DNA of 64,000 nt, from the NCBI RefSeq assembly GCF_904849725.1, contig NC_058520.1, positions 325,015,186-325,079,185 of the forward strand, written 5' to 3'. Positions 1-13,810 of this stretch are shown one piece after another. The notes beneath the pieces were generated by a model that was not told the DNA's origin, searched no databases, and was given only the letters and a program-made list of their open reading frames with translations. Origin of the DNA: Hordeum vulgare subsp. vulgare (taxonomy: Eukaryota > Streptophyta > Magnoliopsida > Poales > Poaceae). The position numbers and the translations under genes are program-made. Position 1 is the stretch's first letter. Every line of letters begins with the position of its first letter.

Positions 1-746
1 AAAATTATTGTCGGCAACATATGATACGAAAGCGTCTTGCAATTTTCAAGTTTGAACTAGAATTGTTCGGAACCAGTGTATATCCCAACATGCATCCGAT
101 GAAATAGTTTCCTAGGTGACTAATGGAATTCCCACCTCGGAACTACCGAAACATCTAGTTATGCAATCGGGTCCACAGATACAAGGAGCAAAACATCACA
201 CAATTCCTAACATGATACTATGCTTCAATCTAACACATCCGTCAACACGTAACCACGGTCTCGGAAACTCATCTATCTTGGACCCTCGAAAATAGAACGA
301 TACTAAGTATGGCATGACATCTGAACTCTCTCCACTAGTACTCGGGATGCTGGACTCCTCTCACCACTAATAGTATTGAAGCAATTTCAAACATCCTGCA
401 CCCTAAGATAATAAGAAATCTGAATGATAATGATGTGCACAAGAATCCCCTGGAGCTCAACTGCCCGAAAGAAATCAAGTCAGACAGGAGGCACCAAGAC
501 AAAACTCCGTCACATCGGTATCATATTGATTCCAAAATATCCGTGTGATCCTAAAATTTCTTTTAGCAAGAAGAGGAGTAGAAATAGGATTCCTAACTCA
601 TGAACCTCACCAGAGCAAGGAAGAGGAGTAAAAAGAAACCAACTCTCCGACATAACAAAGACTCAAAATAGTTTTTCACTAGACTCGACACAGCCAAGTT
701 CGATCAATCAAAGACTTGTATGGTCGTATGGCTCTAATTACCAACT
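1..746 (-). mobile_element. TK1 internal 5' leader (Tekay-like element, cut by window edge)
   Basis: Read on the minus strand, this is the untranslated leader that follows the 5' LTR of a Ty3/gypsy element whose body lies left of the window. The support is a tRNA-iMet-type primer binding site at its right edge, next to a TGTAAC-type LTR end. I see no credible coding in the 746 bases; reading frames are short and interrupted. The gag gene would be expected further left. The Tekay-like assignment rests on the primer site and on the LTR style, which resembles that of TK2. Confidence 0.6.
729..743 (-). promoter_or_regulatory. TK1 primer binding site (tRNA-iMet type)
   Basis: The reverse complement reads TGGTAATTAGAGCCA, a mutated form of the usual TGGTATCAGAGCC initiator-Met site. 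It lies 3 bases from the LTR end at 747, the same layout as the primer site of TK2 at 46101-46114. This fixes the element's orientation as minus. Confidence 0.7.
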
Positions 747-1035
747 TGTAACATCCAAGATGCACGACTTTCCATATTTGGGGACGATGCCTCAATAGGG
801 AAAGAGACGCATCTTAGCATTTCGAAAGTACAGAAATCATCGCCATACATACATGAAGAGATGAGTATATGGAATGGCTTTCACTATCCACAAGTTAAGT
901 TACAAGTCAGTCAACAAGTTATTTCAAATCATCCGAAAAGAAAGGGTCCGACTACGGACAAGATAAACTATCAAATTGCAACGATTTGTCCGGCTATGCC
1001 CAGGAGACGACCAAGGTCCTCTAATCATCGGGATA
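747..1035 (-). repeat. TK1 5' LTR, segment 1 of 3
   Basis: The plus strand begins TGTAACATCC directly beside the primer binding site. The segment is interrupted by AT1, whose target duplication (GGATA) occupies 1031-1035. The LTR resumes at 16666. Short open frames here, such as the one at 861-1148, look fortuitous. Confidence 0.6.
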
Positions 1036-2431
1036 TGATAACCCACAAGTATAGGGGATCGCAACAGTTTTTGAGGGTAGAGTATTCAACCCATTTATTG
1101 ATTCGACACAAGGGGAGCCAAAGAATATTCTCGAGTATTAGCAGCTGAGTTGTCAATTCAACCACACCTGAAAGACCTAATATCTGCAGCAATGTATTTA
1201 GTAGCAAAGTAATATGGAAGTAACGGTAACGGTGGCAAATGTAAAAGTAGCAGTTTTGTAGTGATTGTAACAATAGCAATGGAAAAGTAACTTAGCAAAG
1301 ACCAATATGTGGAAAGCTCATAGGCAATGGATCAGTGATGGATAATTATGTTGGATGGCATTCATCATGCAACAGTCATAACCTAGGGTGATACAGAACT
1401 AGCTCCAATTCATCAATGTAATGTAGGCATGTATTCCATATATAGTCATACGTGCTTATGGAAAAGAACTTGCATGACATCTTTTGTCCGACCCTGTCGT
1501 GGTAGCAGGGTCCTAATGGTAACTAAGGGATATTAAGGCCTCCTTTTAATAGAGAACAGGACCAAAGCATTAGCACTTAGTGAATACATGAACTCCTCAA
1601 ACTACGTTAATCACCGAAAATAATCCCAGTTATTGTCACCCTCGGGATGCAGATCATAACTCGTAATAAGTGTCTATAACTTGCAAGATAGGAACAAGAA
1701 AACATATATATTCATGAAAACATAATAGGTTCAGATCTGAAATCATGGCACTCGGGCCCTAGTGACAAGCATTAAGCATACCAAAGTCATAGCAACATCA
1801 ATCTCAGAACATAATGGATACTAGGGATCAAACCCTAACAAAACTAACTCGATTACATCATAGATCTTATCCAACCCATCACCGTCCAGCAAGCCTATGA
1901 TAGAATTACTCATGAACGATGGAGAGCATCATGAAATCGGTGATGAAGGATGGTTGGTGATGACGGCGGCGTCGATTTCCCCTCTCCAGAGCCAAAATCA
2001 GACTCTAGACCTGCTCTCCCGAGGAAGAACATGAGGTGGCGGTGGCTCCGTATCGTAAAATGCAATGAACTTTTCTCTCTGATTTTTTTTCTCCGTGGAT
2101 AGGAATATATAGGAGTGGAAAATAGGTTGGTGGAGCTTGAGGGGCCCCACAAGCTAGGGAACGCGGCGTAGGGGGTGCCCTGCAGGCTTGTGGCCTGGGG
2201 GTGGCCCCTCTCTAGTAGATTCTTTCGCTAGTATTTTTTATTAAATCTATAAATATTCTCCGTAAATTTTTTGGTCAATGTGAGAACTTTTATTTCTATA
2301 CACAAAAATAACACCAAGGCAATTCTGCTAAAAACATCGTCAGTCCGGGTTAGTTCCATTCAAATCATCAAATTAGAGTCGAAAACAAGGGCAAAAGAGT
2401 TTGGAAAAGTAGATACGATGGAGACGAATCA
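1036..2431 (-). repeat. AT1 3' LTR
   Basis: This 1396-bp copy is paired with 15290-16665 (1376 bp). On the minus strand it begins TGATTCGTCTCC and ends GTGGGTTATCA, giving TG..CA termini. A TATA-like stretch, CCTATATAT on the minus strand, lies at about 2105-2113 and marks the likely U3/R boundary. Direct repeat identity to the right copy is clear throughout. Confidence 0.85.
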
Positions 2432-2446
2432 ACTCCCCCAAGCTTA
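2432..2446 (-). promoter_or_regulatory. AT1 polypurine tract
   Basis: The minus strand reads AAGCTTGGGGGAGTT immediately before the LTR start. This is the usual position and composition of the plus-strand priming site. The upstream minus-strand text (GCTTGAGGACAAGCAAAGG) is a phrase common near the 3' end of cereal elements of this kind. Confidence 0.8.
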
Positions 2447-4428
2447 AACCTTTGCTTGTCCTCAAGCAATTCAGTTGATAAACTCAAAGTGATAAAGAAA
2501 AACTTTTACAAACTCTATTTCACGTTATTGTTGTAAATACGTCTAACTTATGTTTAGATTTTCGTCTCAGATTATAGACTAACCATACATCAATGGCATA
2601 ATCAACTAGCGAGCAATAATAATAAGTCTCAGATGACAACAATTTTGTCAAAACAATCATAATACAATATGATAAACTGGTATCTTGCTAGCTCTTTCTG
2701 AGACCGCAAAACATAAATGCAGAGCACCTCCGAAGAACAAGGACTGACTAGACATTGTAATTCATGGTAAAAGAGATCCAGTCATACTCATACTCAATAT
2801 CAATTAATAGCAAAGCATACAGATGATGGGGGTTCTCTCTAACTGGTGCCTTTTATAAGAAGAGGATGACTCAACAATAAAGTAAAATAGATAGGCCCTT
2901 CATAGAGGGAAACATTAATTTGCAGAGGTGCCACACCTCGAGATTTTAAAACATGGATGAATCAAAATTTAGGGTGGTATGCTTTTATTGTCAACGTAAC
3001 AACTAAGAGTTCTCAATATCTTCCATGTTAAATACATTATAGGCGGTTCCCAAACAGAATAGTAAAGTTTTTACTCCACCTCCACCAATCAATCACATTC
3101 CACGGCGGGCCGCATCCACGGGTACCGTCCATACAAACATTAATCCTGGGGGAGCTTTGTTTCATTAAATTTGATTTGACTTTTGAGCATGGAACTGGGC
3201 ATCCCGATTACCAGCCAATTTCTCGTGAATGATAGTGAATCAACACATATCGTGAGAATAACCCACCTAGCATGGAAGATACTCATAGCCCCTAGTGACC
3301 ACATGAGCGATTCCGGCATACAAAACAGAATATTTATTTGAAGGTTTAGAGTATGGCACATGCAAATTTACTTAGGACGGCAGGTGAATACCGCATATGG
3401 TAGGTATGGTGGACTCATATGGAACAACTTTGGGTTTATGGAAATGGATGCACAAGCATTATTCCCGCTTAGTACAAATGGAGGCTAGCAAAAGGCTGGG
3501 AAGCGACCAACTAGAGAGCGACAATTGTCATAAAGATGCTTTGAGATTAACTAACATTGAGTGCAGGCATGACTAGGATATAAATCATTATAAACATAAA
3601 TATCATAGAGGCTATGTTGATTTTGTTTCAACTACATGCGTGAACATGTGCCAAGTCAAGCCACTCGAATCATTCGGAGGAGGATGTCATTCTATCATAC
3701 TACATCACAACATTCTAATATGTATGTTGGCACTCAAGAAAACCCATAATTCACTCCTAGCTAATTAAGCATGGCATAATCAACTATAATCTCTAATTGT
3801 CATTGCAAACATGTTCAATCCATAACAAGCTGAATCCAGAATGATGAGCTAATCATATTTACAAAAACAAAATAGGTCGAGTTTATACCGTCTTTTCTCC
3901 ATCTCCGTCACTTCATCATATATCGTCATTATTGCCTTTCACTTGCATGACCGAATGGTGTGAAAAATAATAATAAGAGTGCATGTGCATTGGACTAAGC
4001 TGGAATCTGCAGGTAATACCTCAAAGGAGAAGACAGGGTAATATGAACTCTCTTATAGATAAGTGATAATGAATATGAGATCCACTCAGCATGTCATCGT
4101 GGTCTTCTCCTTTTGACCCAAAGAAGAAAGAAAAACTATTTACATGGGGAAGACCCCAACAAGCAAAATAAGAATGAAAAATATTCTTGGGTTTTCTTTT
4201 AACACTCCAACTAAACAAACTAGAAGGTAAAGCTAGAACTATTTTCTTAAAGTTTTCTCGAAGTTAGTGAAACTTAAAAAGAAGAAGACAAAAATAAGAA
4301 ATAAACTACCATGGATAGTACAATGAAAAAGTATGAACACCAATAATTGGAATGAGTGTGTGAACATGAATGTAATGTCGGTGATAAATACGTACTCCCC
4401 CAAGATTATGCTTTTGGACTAAGTTGGT
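2447..4428 (-). other. AT1 noncoding 3' internal region
   Basis: About 2 kb between the extra ORF and the polypurine tract. Open frames are short and show no recognisable domain. Where a complete element would carry RT and integrase upstream and sometimes an env-like ORF here, I see nothing. Confidence 0.6.
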
Positions 4429-5499
4429 CTAGGGCCATGGCTGGCCGGGATAATACCCAAAGTCATAGTTGGGACTGTACAAGACTGTGGCAGCTGCTGC
4501 CTGAACAACTTCAGCATGGAGGCGAGTGGTTGTCGCCTCTCTCTCGTACTCGTCCGCCTCCTCTGTGGTTATGAAGTACCTTTGTTTTTCCTGAAACTTA
4601 AACGAAGGCAGGAGTGGGAAGGGTAATATGGATAGCACGTTGCCTAATAAAAATTAGTCGATATAGGAGATGTTGTTCATTTCTCTAGAGGAACTGGTAG
4701 CGTACCATAGCCTCATAATCAAGAAAAGCAGGCGGTAGCTCAATATCATTCTCCTTTATAAGTATCCTAAGATAATTGGCTACATGGGTGGCATAAATTC
4801 CACCAAAGAAATGTCCATCCTTAGCATTTTTATGTAGCCTCCTAGCAATAATAGCTCCTAAGTTATACCGTCTATCACCCATGACTGCACTCTTAAGGAT
4901 ACTAAGGTCAGGTACGGAAAGGTGGCTATACTCATGTTTACCATTAATACATCTGCCTATGAAGAGAGCAAGATAACGTAAGGCAGGAAAGTGAATGCTC
5001 CCTATGTAGCCTGTGTAATATTCCTAGTTTCTCCCATGGTGATGCTAGCAAGAAAATCATTATATTCAGCTTTGTGATGATCGCTAAAGCTACCCCAATG
5101 TGGAATATTGTATGCACGGTTAATATCTTCTAGGTCCATAGTATAAGATTCATCATAAAGATTAAATAGAAAGGAATGTGTATTGCACCTAGATGAAAAT
5201 TCAGACCTCCGCACGAAAGAATCAGTGAGTTGATGATATTGCTTGCATTGGCTTGAAGCAAAATCTTCAAGGCCAATATTTCATGTATACTCGTAAAATT
5301 CTTCCTGAAATCCGGCCTGGACCATGAATGATTCGGACAACCATTCACAAGGCCGCACTTGATCTTCCCTTGGGTGTTCAAGGTCGGGCTCGCGTATCGC
5401 GAGTCTCGGGGTCTTCTTGCCACAGGAACCACGTTGGTATATTTTCCTTAACATTTTATTTTTTCTGAAAAATGAATCTGAAATTTTTAGTGACTCCAA
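4429..5499 (-). pseudogene. AT1 extra ORF downstream of protease (broken)
   Basis: This is a same-strand extra coding region in the place where pol should be. Fragments follow one another on the minus strand: 5499-5281, 5432-5130, 5214-5002, 4882-4685 and 4638-4429. They are joined only by frame changes and stops. Recognisable pieces include LSCGGLNFHLGAIH, MDLEDINRAYNIPHWG, ELPPAFLDYEAMVRYQFL and a charged tail with EEADEYERE that ends in a Tyr/Pro/Gly-rich stretch. I recognise the style from additional ORFs of cereal Athila-like elements, which are often labelled 'putative plant transposon protein'. I am not certain of the Pfam family, and the molecular role is unknown. At least three breaks make it nonfunctional. 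Confidence 0.6.
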
Positions 5500-6302
5500 A
5501 TAAAAATTAAAAAACTCAATTAAAACTTATAGCAACTACTCCCACAAGTGCCTACAGGCTATATCATGCATTAAAACTACTTAGGACCCTACAAATTTGA
5601 CATGCAAGCTCAAGAACAAGGTCACCATAGCAGCAATATTTTGCAATATATAAATCACTAGAACTAAAACTAATTGGACCATTGGAGGAGTTACATACGG
5701 ATGATAATCCCCTAAAATAGTTTTGCAAATGGAGCTTTGAGTAAAACGATCTAAAATGGAAGCAAGATGAGCTAGAACATGGGTTTGAGCAATGGTGGGA
5801 TTCTTTCTGGAGGAAGAAGGAGAGGATGGGTACTGGGATAAGTGAAGGAGCTCCACGTGGGACCCACAAGCCAGGGAGCGCGCCGAGGGGGGTGGCCGCG
5901 CCCTGCAACCTTCTGGCCCACTGGTGAAGCCCCTGATGTGTTCTTAGTACCAGATATTCTTAAAAATGCCAGAAAAAATCATACTTAAGTTTCAGGGAGC
6001 TCTGAGAACTTTTACTTTTCAGTATATTTTCTATTGAGTGGATAAAATGGAAAACAGGAAATAATAACTTTTTACTAAAATAAAACTAAGGAACAGAAAA
6101 TAAAATTTGGGTACACAAGGTTGTGCTTTGTAAATTCATCCATCTCATGCCCGTAAAAAAGAATCCATCGATAAGGTTGATCAAGTCTTATTAACGAACT
6201 TTTTTCGAATGACATGGAACAAGAGAACTTTCAAATAACACTAGGTTACCTCAATGGGGATATGCATTTCCCCAACAATAAGTATGTCATATTTATTTTT
6301 CA
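5500..6302 (-). other. AT1 spacer between protease and extra ORF
   Basis: About 800 bases without supported coding. The frames at 5564-5908 overlap each other, are short, and lack domain features. In an autonomous Athila element this interval would start the RT domain; no RT motif is visible. Confidence 0.5.
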
Positions 6303-7283
6303 CTATAGGAAGAGGAAATTCAAAGTCTCCAATAGTGAACGTTGGAATTTTTTAATGGAGTTGATACTATGGACATGAGATTGCTTCTTCGGAAAGTATA
6401 CCGTTTGCTCATTACCATTGACATGAAAAGTGACATTGCCTTTGTTCCAATCAATAACAACCCCTGCAGTATTCACAAAAGGTCTACCAAGGATGATCGA
6501 CAAACTGTCGTCTTTGGGAATATCAAGAATAACAAAGTCCGTTAAAATAGTAATGTTTGCAACCACAACACGCACATCCACACAAATATAGATAGGTAAG
6601 GCAGTTGATTTATCAACCATTTGAAGAGAGATTTCAGTAGGTGTCAATTTATTCAAGTCAAGCCTACGATATAGAGAGAACGACATAACACTAACACCAG
6701 CTCCAAGGTCACATAAATCAATTCTAACATAATTTCCTTTAATGGATCGTAGTATAGTGGGTACTCCGGGATCTCCTAACTTCTTTGGTATTCCACCCTT
6801 AAAAGTGTAATTTGCAAGCATGGTGGACATCTTAGTTTCCGGTATCTTTCTTTTATTAGTAACAATATCTTTCATGTACTTAGCATAGGGAGACATTTTC
6901 AGAATAGCAGTTAAGCGCATATGTAAGAAAACAGGTCTCAGCATTTCAGCACAACGCTCAAAATCCTCATCATCCTTTTTCGTGGATGGTTTAGGAGGTA
7001 AGGGCATGGGTTTCTGAACCCATGGTTCTCTGTCTCTACCATGCTTCCTAGCAACAAAATCTCTTTTATCGTATCTCTTATTCTTAGGTTGTGGGTTACC
7101 AAGATCAACAACAGGTTCAATCTCCATATCATTGTCATTACTAGGTTGATCATCGACATGAACATCATCATTAACATTATCACTAGGTTCATGTTCATTA
7201 CCAGATTGTGTCTCAGCATCAGAGATAGAGATATCATTTGGGTTTTCATGTGAATCTATATCAGGTTCACTAGTAGCATGCAA
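6303..7283 (-). pseudogene. pol: AT1 gag C-terminus and aspartic protease
   Basis: This open stretch of 326 codons begins in an acidic, low-complexity linker (many D, E, N and S, about residues 1-70). It continues through a basic segment into a retropepsin-like domain at about residues 170-310. The active-site region reads IDLCDLGAGVSVM, where Athila-type proteases use D-L-G-A rather than D-S/T-G. The C-terminal flap and closing part contain ILGRPFVNTAGVVIDWN. The role would be cleavage of the Gag precursor in the particle. The frame is open but not linked to the upstream gag without breaks. No RT follows, so the protein could act only on Gag. The ATG at 7283 is internal to the original Gag-Pro frame and is probably not the true start. 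Confidence 0.75.
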
Positions 7284-8843
7284 AGTTCTATAATCATTCT
7301 ATTTCTTTTTATTAGATGGACCAGGTACATCAATATTAACTCTCTGAGATTCTTTCTCAGTTCTTTTAGGATGGCCCTCGGGATAGAAAGGTTCCTAAGT
7401 CATTCTACAACCTCTAGTCTCAACTCTAACAACATGATCATTGTTCTTACTAATCATCTCACTGAGCAAATCATTTTGTGCCTTAAGTACCTGTTCTACT
7501 TGAGTAGTTACCATGGAAGCATGTTTACTAATAAGCCTAAGGTCATTAAGAGTTCTACTCATATATTCACCCTAGCGATCAAGCATGTAAGCATTATGTT
7601 TGAATTGTCTACTAACATAAGCATTGAAATTTCCTTGTTTAACAACAAAGTTATCAAATTCATCCAAGCCTTGGCTAGCAGACTTATTATAAGTTATATC
7701 ACCTTCATCAAATAAAAAAAGAGAATTTACCTCTACTACCTGTGTTGGGATATCAAGACCATGTATTTCTTTGATAGGTGGTCGATTCTTAACATCTTTA
7801 GCTTTAATACCTTTTTCAGGACTGAGGAATAGAATACCTGTTTTTTAGGAGTTGGTTTCGGAGGTGATTCGGGAATAGTCCAATCATTATCATTGCTCAA
7901 CATATTATTCAATAGTAATTCAGCTTGTTCAACAGTTCGTTCCCTAAAAACACAACTAGCACAAGTATCTAGGTGGTCCCTAGAAGCTTCTATTAGTCCA
8001 TTATAAAAGATATCAATTATTTCATTTTCTTGAGAGGGTGATGAGATAAAGCATTAAGTAACTGGAGAAGCCTCCCCCAAGCCTGTGGGAGACTCTCTTC
8101 TTCAATTTGCACAAATTTAAATATTTCCTGCAAGGCAGCTTGTTTCTTATGGGTAGGAAAATATTTTTCAGAGAAGTAGTAAATCTTATCCTGGGGACTA
8201 CGCACACAGCCAAGAGAGAATTGAACCATATCTTAGCATCACCCTTTAATGAGAACGGAAATAGCTTAAGAATATAGTACTAACGATTTTTTTCCTCATG
8301 ACTAAATAGGGTGGTTGTATCTTTCAATTTAGTAAGGTGTGCCACAATAGTTTCAGATTCATAACCATGAAAAGGATCAGATTCTACCAAAGTAATTAAC
8401 TCATGATCGATAGAGAATTCATAATCCTTATCAGTAATACAGATAGGTGAAGTAGCAAACTTGGGATCATATTGCATTCTAGCATTCAAAGATTTTTCCT
8501 TCCACTTGCATAGCAATTTCTTAAGATCATCTCTATCCTTACAAGCAAGAATGGCCCTAGCTACTTCTCCTTCCATAACATAACCCTCAGGTACATTAGG
8601 CAATTCATATCTAGGAGCGATAGGTCTAGCAGGTGAATCATAGTGTTCAGTTTCATCAGATTCAACAATATTATCAATTTCAGCATTCAGTCTAGCAATC
8701 TGTTCACCAAGAAATTCACCAAGTGGCACAGTAGTATCAAGCAAAGTATCATCGTAAGCATCATGCATAGCAGAAGTAGCATCATCAATTACTTGCGACA
8801 TATCAGATTCACTAGCAGGTGGTGGTGTCACAAATTTACTCAT
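7284..8843 (-). pseudogene. gag: AT1 gag (capsid region, broken)
   Basis: The Gag of AT1 opens at ATG 8843 in a 187-codon frame containing EFLGEQIARLNAEIDNIVES and HGYESETIVAHLTKLKD. It is cut by a stop and resumes at 8229-8017 with FSEKYFPTHKKQAALQEI and EEESLPQAWGRLLQLL, a typical retrotransposon Gag (PF03732-like) capsid core. From about 8016 to 7290 only fragments remain, including pieces around residues encoded at 7700-7440. Gag would form the cytoplasmic particle that packages element RNA. The start is supported by MSKFV being close to the Gag starts I know from related cereal elements, but an insertion lies directly upstream (8851), so a longer original N-terminus is possible. Confidence 0.7.
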
Positions 8844-10429
8844 AACAGACTGTGAGTACCCAAAATTTACTTCCAGACCCTCCGGTGTATATTTGTGAAC
8901 CCTAGGATCATTTTTGACAACACAGCGAAATGGTATCTTTGCACAATACGTAAAATTATTTTAATACATATTGCCACAAGGCATTCACTGACAAATGTCT
9001 CATGACATTTATTACAATCAGAAAACAACGGAAAATACAATGCATAGTGACTCCATGTTTGCCACAGGCAGTCAATGCAGTCCACGTGTCCTCACTCCTA
9101 TGGATCGCCGTAGTAGTCGTAGTCATCACGTTCATCTTCATGTAACTCTGTTGTCAACAAAAGTAATGCCATGAGTACATTATGTACTCAACATGCCTCC
9201 CTCGGAGAAGGTCCTAATAGCTACATGTGGCTTAAAAGGAAGGCTATATGGCTCATTTGCATAAACGCTAATTTTATTTCAAACAGTAGATTTAGATAAA
9301 AGTAGTTTTTGATGAAAACAAGTTTACATCTGGAATAAATTTCATCAAAGTGAGGATCCTCGATCAACTCACACTCATCATAGGTTCCAAGAATAGGGGC
9401 AAAGAGAGAATAAGCAAGACAGGTCCCGTATGTCAAGAAAGATTCATGTGCAGTCCATGACAGTGGACACGGCTATTAGAATAGTTTTACACTCTGTAGA
9501 GGTTATATGCTTTACTCAGACGACACAATCTCGTCTTGATGCTACCAGTGGCCGCTGGTATAGTACACCCTTTGGTATACCGGCGGGGAGATTGTGACGA
9601 GGTATTTGGAATAGACCCCCCAAAGATTTTACATGCCCACCGGGTCTGGCACGAAACTGAGAGTACGTCCTCAAACCGGTCCCCCCATCTGTGCCGAGGA
9701 TACTCCTCGCAAGGCAGCTATCCCATCTACGGTATGGCGACATCGACACCTAAGGATGACTAGCTTACTTGACCAAGCCAGTGCCCATATAGCATGTCGT
9801 TGTACTGTTTACACAATCTTCAAATCCAAGACTTATTAGGCCTCATGCGGAACGGACGACTGATTGCTCCCTTCACATTGGGCAGCGAATCGCTCCTTTG
9901 ATCCTTGATTCAGCTATCGCCCGCGCCAGTATTCAGATGGTATGTTTTACCCAGAGTAGAAGAGGATAGAGAAGTTCACCAAGGCCAACTGGCTAGCTCA
10001 CCTATAAGTTTCAAGTGTCAATGACTCAAACGTCATTCAACAACCACCTATAGGGTAATAAGCATGTCTAAGCATTTCTACTCTTCCGGAATGCTATATA
10101 CTTCTACTCAGGTGTCAAATGGATAGGCGATAAGCAAATCAAGGTAATGTGGCAATCGACACGCTAGCTACGAGATCAAAAGCATGCATATTGTAACCAT
10201 AAAACTCAATCCAATTTATAAGACATAGGATAAGTATGATCAAAGAAGGAGGCATGCCTTCGTTGTTGAGTCCTTCAGTAACCTGGCTATCTCCATGTAC
10301 AACATCGTCACTCCCTAGTCTTCGTAACAATATCAAAATACAAACAATAAATACCAAAGAAATAGTAAATCCAAATAACATCCAAAACAGATTAAGGTGG
10401 ATGGATAACAAGATATTGATCAAGATGGA

Positions 10430-13400
10430 GATTTCAAAGAGATTCTAAAATGAGATAGCATGGTAGGAAGTTAAGAAATATGATTCAATGAGGTGATAGA
10501 GTTAGGTTGACACGACTAAGGATGGCTTAGCGAGAAGGACTAATGTTTAGATACAAGTGTATGATATCGACCACTATTAGTGTCCACTAGACCTCTCAGC
10601 CAACTCTATAGGAAACTACTACATAACATTCACAATGGCATCAACACACATGGAAAGGAATCATCCTATGCATTTAACTACACAATCAAACATGACTTGA
10701 TAAATGTAAAAGATAATCACAAATATTTATTTAGATGTAATCCAAATATTTATAATGATCAATAGCATCCAAACATGCACATCAACTATATAATAAATAA
10801 AAGGCAAGTGTTCCACACGATAACCAAACAAACATTACAAACCATACTGGTTAAGCAATGAACATCACACAACACACATGATTTGAGTTGAATCTAGATC
10901 TAACCCTAAAACAATACTAAATCATATATCTCCAATATCACAAACCAAACCTAATATAAACAAGTTAAACAACACATATGCTCAAAGAACAACCCTACTA
11001 ACATGACATATGACTCGTACTAAGCGTACGATGAGTCATACCAATAAGTACACTCATCATACTAGAATGATACGAAATTGAACATATGAAAGCAGCAACT
11101 GCTAGGCAACTATAACACGTAGACCATCATAAAAAAATAAAGATATATTGCATGGATGATGGTTAGACATGCAACAATAGATACGCATGTAAGAAAATAA
11201 ACACCTATGACATGACATCAATGACATTAAGGAGTGAAACATCATAACATTTATAATGGAGACAACATGCATTTCTATCAAGTACCACTTACAATTGTAA
11301 AGACATAAGCTACATACGCATGAATGTTCTATAAGGTGAATTGATACATACACTATCATCTAGTTGGATAATCACAACATCATGGCATAGTATTTATCAA
11401 GCAAGAATTATCCAATAAAAGAATGTACGAGATCAACAAACTACTTTCATGTATATCTACCAAGCAAGCCTAACAATATATACCATCAAATCATACAGAC
11501 TATCAATGTTATAACACATGGAAATCATACAATAAAACATGCATTCAATGGTTGAGCAAGTGCTATCATGGAATGTTATTTGTCCCAGGTAAACAAAACA
11601 TATCGAATAAAGATCCATCCACGTAATCTTGGAAAATAAAGATCTACAATATGAATAACAACTACACAAAAAGGTTCTATTAAAATATCACACCAAACAT
11701 GTTATGTCACGCAACTTAGTGAAGTAAGAATGTGACCATAACTATGATGTGACAAATAATCTAAATACTAATGACATGCCTAGAACAAGCAATTCACGAC
11801 AACAATGACTATGCTCGAACGTACCAATTCATAACCACTACGGATAAAACTAGGTAATAATGTTAATTTAAGTAAACAACACCTCGAGCACGGCACGACT
11901 TAAAATATATACAATACCCATGTAACATGCATGGGTGACAATGTATATATAAACATATGTAAGATATCGACATGCTACTAAAAAATGGTCAAGACATGAA
12001 ATATTCCAATTAAATAAAACAACTAAGGGTTAGTGAAATTCACCATAAATCTATGCATCCCCAAAATTGGTACAAACAAATACTTACAATTCCAAGTTGT
12101 AAACATTCATATAGACAACGCGAATATAAAGAAAATCTAGACACAAACCAATAACTCAAGCAACACATATTGTACACTTAAACAATTTAAACTAAAATTA
12201 TTTTAAACATGAAGGAAATGGAGATGTAAAACCAATACATACAACTATTTAGACAAACCAATACATACAACAAGTTGTAAACATTCATATATTTTAAGCT
12301 AAAATTATCCTACACATGGTAATACTTCAAAAGAAACACGCAAAAGGAGATGTCAAACCAATACATACAACAATTTAGACAAATCTAAAATAAGAGTACG
12401 AATAAATCTACTAAATCATATGTTACTCCTAATAAGAAATAGTTAGGAGCGACTCCTAGACAAGTCATGAGCATGCGATAAATAATCTATTTAACAATCA
12501 AAGAAGAAAAATATCACCGATCAACAAACAATAAAATCTACAACTCGCATACAACAAAATTAGATGCCGCACAATTAAAATACACATCAACCTAGAACGT
12601 AGCATCACATCAAAAATATTCAACATGCATGTGATATATATTCTTGACAATGATATATATAACACATCTAAGTATCTTCATGCTAAAAATATAATCAAAA
12701 CTTGAAATATTGCACAAATAAATCAAGCAATACCTAAAAAAATTCTGAGGAATTATAAGCATGGCAAACATTCTCTAAAATTTGTACGCAGACATACAAT
12801 AAGTATCGAGCATTACCAAAATAGTAATAATAAGATTATTCTGAGGATGATCCAAATTAACTAAAATAATAACACCCGTCAAGCATGTATGAACACTGAT
12901 AATCCGTTACACTAAATCAACTTCTACACATGAAAATAATTCACAAGAATTAGTACACGGACATATAATACTACTATACGATGCATGCAAATTATCTAGA
13001 TGAAAAACTAAAAGACTATTCTTAATAATTTAAATGTACTGTCAAATCAATCTATCAAAATACATGATATTTCTAAAATTCTAAGGTGAATACCATGCAC
13101 TCCTAGACATAACACGAACACATGAAATAACATACTAACATAAAAATTAATCAAACTAGAAAGACTCTTGAATTAAAAAAACGACTATGATCATATCTAT
13201 CCTACCATTCACAAGATAAAACCAATAATCTAACTCCACCACTGAGATTCTATGATCATGAGAAGAATTCCGTATGTTGGACATGAAGTCATATAATGAG
13301 TAGAACTAAAGAAACCTAATGATGTCATGGGATGACTGCCAATTTGGATGTGCACGGACAACTAGAAATATAGGCCAAATTATGATGTCTAGGAGATACT
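10430..13400. other. AT-rich noncoding stretch
   Basis: About 3 kb of strongly A-rich sequence on the plus strand, with no supported gene on either strand. It contains local duplications (see 12093-12382) and nothing else I can name. It appears to be the inside of the large LTR-like insertion. Confidence 0.55.
12093..12382. repeat. Local direct duplications in the AT-rich stretch
   Basis: CAAGTTGTAAACATTCATAT occurs at 12093-12112 and again at 12271-12290. GAGATGTAAAACCAATACAT followed by ACAAC and TTTAGACAAA occurs at about 12221-12257 and, nearly identical, at 12347-12382. A third AAACCAATACATACAACA copy lies between them. The offsets (178 and 126 bases) differ, so this is stepwise duplication rather than a simple tandem array. 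Confidence 0.75.
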
Positions 13401-13810
13401 ACGAGCTACGCTGAGAAGGCGTGCAACACGAATTGGATACAAGCTCACCGTGGTTGATGGAACGGAGTGACGAACTCGACGAACAGTGTACACGAACATC
13501 CAAAATTGTCCGCGTATGATCGATGGAACAAACTTCTCGTTCTCTGAATGGAGTTGCGACATGGAGCATAACGTTTTGGTGCAAGGGCATGGATGGGGAT
13601 GGCCTGAGTCGTCGGAATCGGGCACCGTCGTCCATGGAGCAGCAGTAGTTCGAGGAGAGATGATGGAATAATGAGGAAGGTAGAGGGCAGGCTTGGTGCG
13701 GGAATTGGAAGAGGAGATCGAGCGCACATATAGGTGCTGGAGGAGTTGGAAATGGTGGGGGTCAATGAGATTAGAGAAGGGCAGGAGTTCATGGTTGTGG
13801 CGTTTCTATT

